From positions 1-35,258 of the forward strand of contig DAOQAY010000007.1 of assembly GCA_035354435.1 (NCBI GenBank): 35,258 nt of DNA. Reading direction: 5' to 3'. Positions 13,493 through 22,288 of the stretch are shown piece after piece (position 1 is the first letter of the stretch; every line of letters begins with the position of its first letter). The position numbers were made by a program, and so were the translations under genes. This DNA comes from JAKLDO01 sp035354435. Its GTDB lineage: Bacteria > UBP6 > UBA1177. The notes beneath the pieces were generated by a model. It ran no database searches. It was not told the origin of the DNA and was given only the letters and a program-made list of their open reading frames with translations.

Positions 13493-15914
13493 GTTTTTTC
13501 ACGAATCTGTAAAAAGTCACTCCTGCAATAAAATAGCAGAATGCCGCAAGTGTAAAAACAAAAGTGAAGCCGTAAACCATTGCAAGTATTATGGAAAGTA
13601 TTGACGCAATAACTGATGCCACTCCGTTTACAGCATATGCAAAAGGAATGAAACTGCTGTTCTTTTCTCCGACAATTGTAAGGGCAGTAGGAAAAAACTG
13701 TCCGAGGAACAGCCCGAGCGGAGCAAGTATTAAAGTGGATGAAACGATTCTCATTGCATATGAAAGATGTATAAGTTCATGTGTTACAAAAGGAACAAGA
13801 GCTGCATAGGCTATGACCACAGGAGGGAACACAATCATTAATGTTTTAAATATCTTCTTTTCGCCGAACCGTATGAGCAGTTTTTTGCTGAAAAGAGCTC
13901 CGATACCGGTAAAGAACAGGAGTATCATTATGGTTACAGCTATCGCATCAGCAGGGTTCCCCAGAAACAGAACGAACTGCTNNNNNNNNNNAATGAACAG
14001 GAACCCGATACCTATCATAAAAAAATATATTGCCTGACTTAAAGGATCAAGGGCTTTTTCGCTTTTTCCCATGAAGAATAGAGGCATCATAATGAACATA
14101 AATGAAAAAAAGACCGCCTGTATAAAACTTAAGGAAAGAATAAGCAGTCCGATCGGCATGGCATCAACAAAAGATCCAGTCGCTGCTGTCTTGTTCGAAA
14201 AAAGATGTTTCAGTTTGTAATAGTGGAAAAAGAAAGGTATGTCGTCTGAAACAGGTTCAATATTGTATTCATAATTTTTTATAAAGGCTTTCTCCGTTCC
14301 GTTTTCAACAGCCTTGAAAAACGACCAGAATCCGATATTGAAAAATTCAAGGCCCTCTTTTTTTGAGAAAGGCTGTTTTTCCATGATCGGGTCGTAATAA
14401 TTATCATCTGTTTTAAGTCCTGGGGCATAAATTATCCTGTTTTTCGAGTTTTCTGTCCTTTCATCGATCTGATTAAGCTCATACCATGAAAAGGGCTGTT
14501 TTTTTATGAGGATCGAAGCAAGCGATCCGTCGCCGATTATCACAATATTGTTTTCAGGATTCTTTATTCCCATTTCTCTCATTACGCTGACCGCTTCAGT
14601 ACAAAGGCGCAGCATTTCTCTCGGAGGCCAGAAAAGCCAGCGGATGATGCTCAGAGTTCCGTCATCTTTGAGGTGTTCAAGATACTCCCTGATCGCATCA
14701 GTGGTGTAGATATAGCTTTCGCTCATGACATAGGCACCTGTCGAAAGGGCGGTCCATGTGTCAACTCCCGACATCTGGATTATGTCAAACTTATCGTTAC
14801 TTCTTCTTATAAAGCTCCGTCCTTCGCTGTGAACAATATTCACTCTCGGATCCTGATACGGATTCCCGATATATTCTGCATACTTATCCTGAGTGACTTC
14901 GATCATTGCCTTATTGATCTCAACTCCTGTTATTGAGTTCGAATTATGATGAAGTGCTGTGATTATGTCGGTTCCGCCGCCAAGACCTACAACAAGTACA
15001 TCCGGTTCATTATGAGTGAAATATGCAGCTGAATAAAGTGATTCGCCTATCGGAGGATAGCTCCACCTGCCGGATGCTGATTCCGGAAAACTGTAGAGCA
15101 GTGTGTATGCATCGCCGTCTATTGTAATAACTTTGTTTTTTATTTCCGGGAAATAATTGAAAAAGTGCTGTGACTGAGAGCTTTCAAAAACATCGATCCT
15201 TGCGACCCTGTCCCACTTTGTGTAAATGATTTTCTGATCTGCATTATAAAAATAAGTATAGCCCAGTGCCTTCGATGCAGGAGGCTTTGCCGGAAGAACT
15301 TTTTCTTTTACCGGAATCAGTGCAACCAGAATAACTGCCGCAATAGCGGTCAGGATCAGCGAAAAACGGTCTTTTTTTTCAATGGCGAAGAAAAGAGCCG
15401 AAATAATTCCAAGGAATGTTACAACAAAAACAGCACCTTCAGCACCTGTCATTTCCATAACAGGCAGGATAGCCAGTCCGCCTATTGCAGATCCCAGCAG
15501 GTTCGAAAGATAATATATGTTTATTTTATCCTTTACCAGACTGAAGATAAAAGAGATGGTTATTCCTGCAAAAAAGTATGGGAAAACAAGAAGAAAATAA
15601 TATATGGAAATATATCCCAGCTGAAGCATTTTGTCTTCCATGAAAGTATCAAGCGGGATTCTCAATGCAACAGCAAGTGACAGAATGGCTGAAATTGAAA
15701 AGCCGAGAGAGCACAGTGCAAGGAAACGATACGGTTTTTCAGGTTGTTTCTTTCTTATTGCCAGCCATGTTCCGCTTGCACCCATTCCGAGAAGAGCGAC
15801 GGTAATCACCATATATGCAAGATGATGCCACAGAGTAAACGAAAAAATCCTCGTCTGAAGTATCTGGAGAGCAAGAACGCTGCTCGAAATCAGAAAAATC
15901 CCGATAAAACTCAT
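13485..15914 (-). CDS. Spermidine-synthase-like multi-spanning membrane protein (contains an assembly gap)
   Basis: As assembled, the protein is 809 residues. A cluster of ~6-7 hydrophobic helices (IGIFLISSSVLALQ, LAYMVITVALLGMG and more) precedes a soluble aminopropyltransferase-like Rossmann domain with VLVVGLGGGTDIITAL and ITGVEINKAM. Later blocks are FDIIQMSGVDTWTALSTGAYVMSE and YIYTTDAIREYLEHL. A second membrane domain follows with ~6 helices. This topology matches the large fused spermidine-synthase-like proteins of many Gram-negative bacteria, whose biochemical role is unclear. The sequence is interrupted by 10 Ns at 13982-13991, but the frame resumes in register. The start ATG follows CGGAGGCAGC. 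It overlaps thiD by 8 bases and lies 15 bases after rng. True polyamine synthesis cannot be inferred. Confidence 0.82.
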   Translation of the reverse strand: MSFIGIFLISSSVLALQILQTRIFSFTLWHHLAYMVITVALLGMGASGTWLAIRKKQPEKPYRFLALCSLGFSISAILSLAVALRIPLDTFMEDKMLQLGYISIYYFLLVFPYFFAGITISFIFSLVKDKINIYYLSNLLGSAIGGLAILPVMEMTGAEGAVFVVTFLGIISALFFAIEKKDRFSLILTAIAAVILVALIPVKEKVLPAKPPASKALGYTYFYNADQKIIYTKWDRVARIDVFESSQSQHFFNYFPEIKNKVITIDGDAYTLLYSFPESASGRWSYPPIGESLYSAAYFTHNEPDVLVVGLGGGTDIITALHHNSNSITGVEINKAMIEVTQDKYAEYIGNPYQDPRVNIVHSEGRSFIRRSNDKFDIIQMSGVDTWTALSTGAYVMSESYIYTTDAIREYLEHLKDDGTLSIIRWLFWPPREMLRLCTEAVSVMREMGIKNPENNIVIIGDGSLASILIKKQPFSWYELNQIDERTENSKNRIIYAPGLKTDDNYYDPIMEKQPFSKKEGLEFFNIGFWSFFKAVENGTEKAFIKNYEYNIEPVSDDIPFFFHYYKLKHLFSNKTAATGSFVDAMPIGLLILSLSFIQAVFFSFMFIMMPLFFMGKSEKALDPLSQAIYFFMIGIGFLFIXXXXQFVLFLGNPADAIAVTIMILLFFTGIGALFSKKLLIRFGEKKIFKTLMIVFPPVVIAYAALVPFVTHELIHLSYAMRIVSSTLILAPLGLFLGQFFPTALTIVGEKNSSFIPFAYAVNGVASVIASILSIILAMVYGFTFVFTLAAFCYFIAGVTFYRFVKKHV
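13982..13991. other. Run of 10 Ns, assembly gap
   Basis: Ten undetermined bases lie in the second membrane domain of the spermidine-synthase-like protein, between FLFI and QFVLFLGNP. The flanking frames agree, so the true gap differs from 10 by a multiple of three, if at all. Confidence 1.
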
Positions 15915-15929
15915 GCTGCCTCCGAAAAA

Positions 15930-17453
15930 TTAATTGCCGGTTTTTGAAGAAACAATGTAGTGTTCTCTATGAAATAAGTTGTTAGACTGGGCTTCGACTG
16001 TTATCCGGAGCTCTTTTGTAAGTTCTTTTAATTCATCAGAGTGCTTATGTTCAAGTGCAAAAACCGCATCGGGATGCGCTTCAATGCTTATTATTCTGCT
16101 TCCATAAAGCTTAACCTGCCGTTGAATGTCCCTGAAAATCTGAAAAACTATAGTATCTCTGGAGCGTATTATTCCATTACCGTTGCAATAAGGGCATGGT
16201 TCAGTCATGGATGAAATGTTGCTTTCGGTAGTTCTTTTGCGGGTTATCTGAATCAGTCCGAGTCTTGTGAAATAAAAAACGGAGCATCTGGCAGGATCTG
16301 ATTCCAGAAGTTTTTCAAGGTCGGTTATAACTTTTTTTTTGTTGCCCTGATTTCTCATGTCTATAAAATCGACAACAATGATTCCGGCAATATTTCTCAG
16401 TCTCAGGTGATATGCAATCTCTTCAACCGCTTCGAGGTTGGTTTTCAGAACAGTGCTTTCGAGATTTCCTTTTCCTATGTATTTTCCGGTATTGACATCA
16501 ATTACGGTAAGTGCCTCAGTTTGTTCAATAATAAGGAATCCGCCACTTTTCAGCCATATTTTTTTCTTAAGCACATTAGCGATCTCGGATTCGATGCTGT
16601 AGTAATCAAAAACGGGGTAGGGCAGATCATAGAATTTGACAAGTTCATCCGGATTTTCATTATAAAAACTAAGATAACTTCTCACATTTTTTTCATCTTC
16701 ATGATTGTCGACAATGACTTCCTTGAGATCGTTGATGTCGGTATTCTGAACAATATCTATAACAGGATCAGGAGCACTGTGAATTACTGCCGCACCTTTT
16801 TCCTTCTTGAAATCATTCTGTATTTCGGTCCATCGCTTTATAAGGGTCACAGCTTCTTTTTCAATCACTTTCGCTTCGCTTTCCGCCGCCAGAGTTCTCA
16901 GAATAATGCCATATCCCTTGTTCTGTACTTTTTTCCCCAGCTCTTTCAGCTCATTCCTTTTATCTTTATCGGTTATTTTTCTGCTTATCCCGATATGAGA
17001 AATGGTTGGCATGAGAACACAAAATCTGCCGGGAAGACTGATATGTGTCGTAAGTCTTGCACCTTTCTGTCCGATAGGTTCCTTAATAACCTGGACAAGA
17101 ATTTTCTGACCTTCTTTAATGAACTGTGAAATATCGACTCTTTTTGTTTCTCTTGCCTGTTCACTGTTTGCTGGGTCTTCAGAGTCCTCATCATCGAACG
17201 ATTTCTGGAATTCCTCATAAGTTATGTCCGCTTTCAGATCATTTACATAAATAAATCCTGTCCTTGAACCTCCGAATTCTACAAATGCAGACTGCATTCC
17301 GGGAAGAACCCGCTTCACTATACCTGAATAAATGTTGCCCAGACATGAGCCTGAATCATTTCTCATAATGTGAAGTTCGACCAGCTTGCGGTTTTCAATT
17401 ATTGCAACCCGCTTTTCTCCGGGAGTCTTGTTAACTATAACCTGTCTATTCAT
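15930..17453 (-). CDS. rng: Ribonuclease G (RNase E/G family)
   Basis: This 507-residue protein is close to RNase G (~490), without the long C-terminal scaffold of RNase E. An N-terminal S1-like region (LGNIYSGIVKRVLPGMQSAFVEFG, FIYVNDL) is extended by an acidic insert (FQKSFDDEDSEDPANSEQ). Catalytic metal-site stretches are LTVIDVNTGKYIGKGN and IIVVDFIDMRNQGNKKKV, and a Zn-link follows in EPCPYCNGNG. The enzyme makes 5'-monophosphate-sensing endonucleolytic cuts in single-stranded RNA, including 16S rRNA precursor and mRNA. It is 18 bases downstream of the phosphodiesterase gene and upstream of the spermidine-synthase-like gene. The start is the first ATG of the frame; its ribosome binding site is weak. 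Confidence 0.94.
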   Translation of the reverse strand: MNRQVIVNKTPGEKRVAIIENRKLVELHIMRNDSGSCLGNIYSGIVKRVLPGMQSAFVEFGGSRTGFIYVNDLKADITYEEFQKSFDDEDSEDPANSEQARETKRVDISQFIKEGQKILVQVIKEPIGQKGARLTTHISLPGRFCVLMPTISHIGISRKITDKDKRNELKELGKKVQNKGYGIILRTLAAESEAKVIEKEAVTLIKRWTEIQNDFKKEKGAAVIHSAPDPVIDIVQNTDINDLKEVIVDNHEDEKNVRSYLSFYNENPDELVKFYDLPYPVFDYYSIESEIANVLKKKIWLKSGGFLIIEQTEALTVIDVNTGKYIGKGNLESTVLKTNLEAVEEIAYHLRLRNIAGIIVVDFIDMRNQGNKKKVITDLEKLLESDPARCSVFYFTRLGLIQITRKRTTESNISSMTEPCPYCNGNGIIRSRDTIVFQIFRDIQRQVKLYGSRIISIEAHPDAVFALEHKHSDELKELTKELRITVEAQSNNLFHREHYIVSSKTGN

Positions 17454-17471
17454 TCTCTGATATTTCCGTAA

Positions 17472-18239
17472 TTAAATTGAAATAGGTTTTTTCTGTTTCA
17501 TCGTAGTTATGACCATTCTGCTCCTGATGTTTTTAAGATCGGTCATGATTTCGTCTTCCAGATTCGGTTTCAGATGAAATGTGTGTATCTCACATTTTCT
17601 TTTAACCTTATTGAGTTCGGTCTGCAGGAATTCAGGAGTAAGGTGCTTGGACGCAATAGCAATCTTTTCAAGCCTGTTAGGAAATGAGGCTTCCCAGCAG
17701 ACAGTTTTTATCGAATTATCCGAGTTTATCAGATCAACAAATCTGTCGCAAAAGTATGTGTCTCCAGAATAAGCTATTGATTTTTTACCTTTCTTGATAA
17801 CAAAGCCGATAGATTCGACAAGGTGGTTCATTTCAACAGGAATAAATTCTGTCTGATCGATAGTAAAAGGTTTATCAAAAGAAATGGGAATAAAGTTTAT
17901 AGTCGGTTTTTTCTTTGTAGGCAGTTTCGTAAAATCAGGCCAGATGAGATCATTAAGAATATGCTGCTGAATCTGTTTCATTATATTTTCGGTTGTAAGC
18001 AGATTGAAAGAGTGATGTCCGAGTGACAGCATAAAATCTGAAAAAATAGGGAGGTTCTTTATATGGTCAAAATGGCAGTGAGTGATGATAACATTTCGGA
18101 TATCAACAAGTTGCGGTGTGTCGAGAGATGAAAGCAGAGCTCCTGTATCAATAACAGTTGACGGAGATATCTGCATGGTTATGCATTTTTTGTTTTCGAG
18201 GTCACTTCCATAGCACCCCAAAGGCAGGATTGAAAGCAT
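17472..18239 (-). CDS. Class-II cyclic-nucleotide phosphodiesterase-like MBL-fold hydrolase
   Basis: This 255-residue metallo-beta-lactamase-fold protein has the metal motif H54-C-H56-F-D58-H59. YSGDTYFCDRFVDL supplies a conserved Asp, and the end contains HLTPEFLQTELN and a further His in TFHLKP. The N-terminal MLSILPLGCYGSD and the overall pattern resemble class-II cAMP phosphodiesterases (CpdP/PDE1 type); the RNase Z/ElaC family is the main alternative. Exact substrate cannot be read from the sequence. It has its own RBS (AAGGAGG) and a good -35 box upstream (18289-18294), and is the first gene of the run to thiD. Confidence 0.75.
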   Translation of the reverse strand: MLSILPLGCYGSDLENKKCITMQISPSTVIDTGALLSSLDTPQLVDIRNVIITHCHFDHIKNLPIFSDFMLSLGHHSFNLLTTENIMKQIQQHILNDLIWPDFTKLPTKKKPTINFIPISFDKPFTIDQTEFIPVEMNHLVESIGFVIKKGKKSIAYSGDTYFCDRFVDLINSDNSIKTVCWEASFPNRLEKIAIASKHLTPEFLQTELNKVKRKCEIHTFHLKPNLEDEIMTDLKNIRSRMVITTMKQKKPISI

Positions 18240-18265
18240 ATTTTCCTCCTTAAAATAAACTGTGA

Positions 18266-18294
18266 ATGCTATATTCTAAAGCGGGTCATGTCAA
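18266..18294 (-). promoter_or_regulatory. Probable promoter of the phosphodiesterase-rng-thiD operon
   Basis: Minus strand TTGACA (18289-18294) is a perfect -35. A -10 candidate TAGCAT (18266-18271, 17-base spacer) or TATAGC (18268-18273, 15-base spacer) follows. It lies 27 bases before the ATG at 18239. Confidence 0.5.
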
Positions 18295-18351
18295 GAAAAG
18301 AGGCATTGTTGTAAATGTCTGATATTAGAGGAGTGTTTTTTTTGCAAAAAT

Positions 18352-18379
18352 TTGATATTTTGAGTTTTTCTGCTAAAGT
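18352..18379 (+). promoter_or_regulatory. Probable promoter of the HEAT-repeat lipoprotein
   Basis: TTGATA (18352-18357) and TAAAGT (18374-18379) with a 16-base spacer lie 53 bases ahead of the ATG at 18433, in the 193-base divergent gap that also holds the leftward phosphodiesterase promoter. Confidence 0.5.
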
Positions 18380-18432
18380 CGGTTGAATGTTTTGGTTACT
18401 TATAATAATCTGTTTAATGTAATGAGGTAACT

Positions 18433-20343
18433 ATGAAGCCTAGAAATTTGATGTTTTTTCTGGTGATTGCCGCGCTGGTATCTGCCGTTTCCTGTAACCC
18501 TGAGGATGCATATCTCGATAAACTTTATCCAAAGGAATCAAGAAATTATGCATTGCAGTCACTTAAGAAAATGAAGGATGAAATTGTTAACAAAAAAAAG
18601 ACCTGCAAAAAGATCCTTACTCTGGATAAGACACCTGAAGCCGGAGCTGCGATTCTTACTGCCGGAGAGATTGGATGTGATATGTCTGTTCCCAGAATAG
18701 GAGAGATAGTTGATGACTGTTTTACATCTATCAATGTAAGAAACCTCAAGACACTTGAAAGCGCTGCTACTGCACTGGGTCTTTTAAATCGTCCTGAAGC
18801 TGTTCCGATACTTGCAAAATATTTTACTCTCAATACTCCCGAACAGCTTGCTGCCGGAACCCGTGAAAAAGCGGAATCTGTTGCAAAAAGATCGGCTATT
18901 GAAGCACTTTCAAAGATGCCTGCTGAAAGCAAATATCTTGTTCCTGAAATATTGAAAGTATTTGAATCTCCTATTGAAGATTTCGGTACAAAATATACAA
19001 CAGCCGGAGTTCTTGGTGAATGGCAGGATCCTACAACGGTAAAACCGCTTGTTACTTCTCTTTTTTACGAAGAGCAGGGATTCAGTCTTTTTCCTGAGTC
19101 AAGAAAATCACTTATCAGACTTGGAAAGCTTGCAGAAGAAGAACTTATAAAGGCTTACGGCGGTCAGAATCCTGCCGTAAATAAGATTCAGGATGCAAAT
19201 AAGGAACGAGCTACAAAGCAGTTCTGTCCTGAATATCTTGGTAATGAAGAAGCAAAAAAGAAAGGCGAATGTCCTAAAGATGATGAATATCTGGCTACAA
19301 TTGCTTCGATTGATACAACTACAAAACTTAAAACATCTATCGTATTGGCAGACATTCGCTCAAAACAGGCTGTTGATATGGTTATAGCAGAACTTGAAGC
19401 ACAGCTTGCAGCTGAAAAGAAACAGCCCTTCCTTGCAGAACATCTTGCTGTTCAGCTTGCAAAATTCGGAGATTTCAAAGCTACAGATACACTTCTTAAG
19501 ATGGTAAGTAAGAAGTTTACAAAAGCTGTTGCCAAGAAAGGAAAAGAAAAGCTGTCCAAAGAAGAGATCGCACAGGCTAAGCTTGCAGACAGAGGTCAGG
19601 AAATTTCAATTATTATGAAAGGTGCGGAAGCGCTCGGAATTCTTGGCGATCCGAAGGCTATTCCTTATCTTGCTGAAGTTGCAAAGCAGAAGCCTATGGC
19701 TGAATACAATGAAATGAATGAGAAAATTCTTTTCTATGAATCAATCGTCTGGGCTGCTGATGCATACACAAGAATGATGACCGATCCCTCAATGGCGGAG
19801 GATTTTATCAAGTCTGCAAATACAATGGTTGCTGAAGGTCAAAAGTATGTTGCTGCTGTTGAGAAAAAAGCAACAGACACTGTTATGAAAGAAACGAATG
19901 CAAAAGACATGAAAGAAGAAGATCTTAAAAAGAAAGTGAACAGTCAGTCTCTTCTTGATGTCAATTATGAGTCAACAAAGAGAATGGTTGACATGTTCGA
20001 AAGATTTATCACTAGAGCAAAAATATCTCAGGAATGCGGAAGCGAAATAGCATGTTATGTCAGGAAACTTACTGACAAGAATCCTGCTGTCGTTGAAAAA
20101 GCAGTCTACATGATAGGTTATTCAGGCGACATAAAGCACTATAAAGAACAGCTTAAACCTATTTTCAGACATTCGGAGCCTTATGTCCGTGAAGCGCTTT
20201 CTATTGCACTGCTCAAAACTGAAGATAAATCTTTTGTTCCAATTATAGAAGAGATTCTCAAAGAAGAAGGTGACAAGGTTGAATACGCCGGAGCTATGAA
20301 AGAATTTAAAGCTATTTCAAGTTATTTGAGTTCAATTCAGTAA
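18433..20343 (+). CDS. HEAT-repeat lipoprotein
   Basis: This 636-residue protein has a lipoprotein signal (MKPRNLMFFLVIAALVSAVSC, Cys21). The mature part is helical with recurring HEAT-like units: AGAAILTAGEIGCDMSVPRI, AATALGLLNRPEAVPILAKYF, GAEALGILGDPKAIPYLAEV and KAVYMIGYSGDIKHYKEQL. Such solenoids usually serve as binding scaffolds; here it would be periplasmic or outer-membrane attached. Lysine-rich stretches (KKGKEKLSKEEIAQAK, KETNAKDMKEEDLKKK) may be charged loops. The start follows GAGGTAACT. It is followed by a strong terminator, so it is likely a single-gene transcript. Confidence 0.85.
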   Translation: MKPRNLMFFLVIAALVSAVSCNPEDAYLDKLYPKESRNYALQSLKKMKDEIVNKKKTCKKILTLDKTPEAGAAILTAGEIGCDMSVPRIGEIVDDCFTSINVRNLKTLESAATALGLLNRPEAVPILAKYFTLNTPEQLAAGTREKAESVAKRSAIEALSKMPAESKYLVPEILKVFESPIEDFGTKYTTAGVLGEWQDPTTVKPLVTSLFYEEQGFSLFPESRKSLIRLGKLAEEELIKAYGGQNPAVNKIQDANKERATKQFCPEYLGNEEAKKKGECPKDDEYLATIASIDTTTKLKTSIVLADIRSKQAVDMVIAELEAQLAAEKKQPFLAEHLAVQLAKFGDFKATDTLLKMVSKKFTKAVAKKGKEKLSKEEIAQAKLADRGQEISIIMKGAEALGILGDPKAIPYLAEVAKQKPMAEYNEMNEKILFYESIVWAADAYTRMMTDPSMAEDFIKSANTMVAEGQKYVAAVEKKATDTVMKETNAKDMKEEDLKKKVNSQSLLDVNYESTKRMVDMFERFITRAKISQECGSEIACYVRKLTDKNPAVVEKAVYMIGYSGDIKHYKEQLKPIFRHSEPYVREALSIALLKTEDKSFVPIIEEILKEEGDKVEYAGAMKEFKAISSYLSSIQ

Positions 20344-20353
20344 TTTTTCAAGT

Positions 20354-20390
20354 CCGGTTCCGGAGTTATTCCGGAGCCGGTTTCTTTTTC
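20354..20390 (+). terminator. Rho-independent terminator after the HEAT-repeat gene
   Basis: Arms CCGGTTCCGGA (20354-20364) and TCCGGAGCCGG (20370-20380) pair with one G-U, a five-base loop and a TTTCTTTTTC tail. It lies 10 bases after the stop codon. Confidence 0.85.
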
Positions 20391-20415
20391 GGTTCATTAA
20401 TCATCGAGGTCTAAG

Positions 20416-22287
20416 ATGAAGGTTGCTGTTGTTAATGTAAACAAGTCAAGAATTAACAGAAATCACGAATACCATCTATTTACGATAAAAGCTTTCATCG
20501 ATGAGAGATCAGGTGGTCAGATAGAAACGGAAATAGTGAATTTATACATGACTGATGATATGTCTACATCATCAAACAGTTTAAAGAACAAGGATTGTGA
20601 TGTTGTGCTTTTCAGAATGCTCTTCTGGAACGCATCTTATATTATGAAGTTCATAGAAAGTTATAAGTCCCAGAAAACATTGAAAGGTATATGGGGTCAC
20701 GACAGTTTCAGTCACCCTGAAGAGTATTTGAAAAAAGATTTTGATTTTATAATTCAGGATGAACCGGAGCTGTCACTGTTTGAAATTGCCGCTTTGAAAA
20801 AAGAGAACGGGGATCTTTCCAAGGCAGCTGGAATAATTTTCAAAGACAGAGAGAAAAGGACTTTTTTATTTGGAGAGAACAGGGTTATGCCTGATCTGGA
20901 CATGATTCCGTCACCATACTTGAACGGTATGATAGATGTCGATGAAAATACGATAGTTTATTGGGAAGTCGGCAGAGGGTGTCTTTTCAGATGTGACTTC
21001 TGTGTCGATTTTTCTCATGAGAATAATTTGCGGCACCACAGTTTCAGTTATCTTGAAAAAGAGCTTAAATTGTTTGCCGGTAAACAGATATCTGAGATGA
21101 TCATAGGCTGTCCTGTATTTAATCTGAGCCATCAGCATTTCAGAAAACTGCTTACGCTGATAAAACAATATCTGCCATATACTCTTGTGGAAATGCAGGT
21201 TAGGCCTGATCTTCTTTCAAGAGAGGATATTGAAGAACTGTCAGATATGAATGTTTTTCTGAATTTTGGTCTTCAGACTATAAATCAGAAGGTGCATGAA
21301 AACCTGATGACTTCCTTCAATGTTGAGAATGCTGTTAATAATATCAGGCATATGGCTAATTTTCCTTCTCTTTTTTTCGGAATAGATATAATCGGCGGTC
21401 TTCCTAAAATGACATTCGATGATTTTCTGAAGGACCTTGAAACGGCATTTAATCTGTGGCCTATAAGTATTAATGTCTTCAGGTTGTCAATGTATCCAGG
21501 GACCAGAATGTATAACAGGATGAGAGAGTTCAATTATAACATTGAGCATGGTTATCCTTACAGTGCTTCTGAAAATTCCCAATTTAATAAAAGGGAGTTT
21601 GAAAAAGTAAGCGAGATAGCTGAAGGTATTGATGTGCTTTACAATAAAGGTCGAATGGTGTCTGTTATTACGATGCTTGCCAAAGGACTCGAAATGCCCA
21701 ACTGGGAGATTATCCAGAGGTGGAACAAATGGATCAAAAAACAGCCTGTAGATATGAATTCTATGAATGTTGATGATATAGATTACAATATGCTTTTTGA
21801 GTACATAATTGAGTTTTTTAATTATCTTTTTGATAGGTTCCAGAAAAAGAAACTGTGGTCAATAGCTTCAGATTTGCTTAAACACAACCATTTTTATACG
21901 ACATCTCTTATGACGATCGAAGAAGATATTATAACATATCCTTATCAGATCGAATCCATAAACGGAAAGACTTTTGTAGGAATAAACAGCTCTGTTTTTC
22001 TTGATAAGTTCTTTTACAATGTTGAAGACATTCTTGAAACCGGTTACATCGACCTTAAAAAATATTCCAGTGATGTCGAAAAGGAGACCATGTATGGAAT
22101 GATCTACAGGCTTGACGGGAGTGTTTTTACTAAAGTTATTACAGATGAAGAAGGTTCAATATTCTCATTCATAAGAAAGAAAGGAACTGTGTCAGTTGAT
22201 GAATTGAAAAAGAAATTCAAGAATCTTGATGTCTTAGAGCTGGTTGCGATATGGTGTGACGAGGGTGTTCTGTATATAAATCAATAG
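20416..22287 (+). CDS. B12-type radical SAM protein with C-terminal winged-helix-like tail
   Basis: This 623-residue protein has an N-terminal Rossmann-like region (~1-145; DCDVVLFRMLFWNASYIMKF, GIWGHDSFSHPEEY) laid out like the B12-binding domain of such enzymes, but the cobalt-ligating DxHxxG motif is not present. The radical SAM core follows, with the cluster C189-L-F-R-C193-D-F-C196 (GRGCLFRCDFC). Further core blocks are MQVRPDLLSREDIE, FGLQTINQKVHEN, GGLPKMTFDDF and SMYPGTRMYNRM. The last ~50 residues look winged-helix (IRKKGTVSVDELKKKF). The role is unknown; radical SAM chemistry on an as yet unknown molecule is likely. Upstream is the HEAT terminator; the start ATG follows GAGGTCTAAG. 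It meets nadB tail to tail with one base between the stops. Confidence 0.8.
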   Translation: MKVAVVNVNKSRINRNHEYHLFTIKAFIDERSGGQIETEIVNLYMTDDMSTSSNSLKNKDCDVVLFRMLFWNASYIMKFIESYKSQKTLKGIWGHDSFSHPEEYLKKDFDFIIQDEPELSLFEIAALKKENGDLSKAAGIIFKDREKRTFLFGENRVMPDLDMIPSPYLNGMIDVDENTIVYWEVGRGCLFRCDFCVDFSHENNLRHHSFSYLEKELKLFAGKQISEMIIGCPVFNLSHQHFRKLLTLIKQYLPYTLVEMQVRPDLLSREDIEELSDMNVFLNFGLQTINQKVHENLMTSFNVENAVNNIRHMANFPSLFFGIDIIGGLPKMTFDDFLKDLETAFNLWPISINVFRLSMYPGTRMYNRMREFNYNIEHGYPYSASENSQFNKREFEKVSEIAEGIDVLYNKGRMVSVITMLAKGLEMPNWEIIQRWNKWIKKQPVDMNSMNVDDIDYNMLFEYIIEFFNYLFDRFQKKKLWSIASDLLKHNHFYTTSLMTIEEDIITYPYQIESINGKTFVGINSSVFLDKFFYNVEDILETGYIDLKKYSSDVEKETMYGMIYRLDGSVFTKVITDEEGSIFSFIRKKGTVSVDELKKKFKNLDVLELVAIWCDEGVLYINQ

Positions 22288-22288
22288 A

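Noticed and set aside
13982..13991. Frameshift or pseudogene at the N run
   Set aside because: Both flanks stay in one frame with matching family blocks, so it is an assembly gap, not a disrupted gene.
18240..18432. Small gene or non-coding RNA in the longest divergent gap
   Set aside because: The gap is explained by two divergent promoters and leaders; I see no stable hairpin or ORF.
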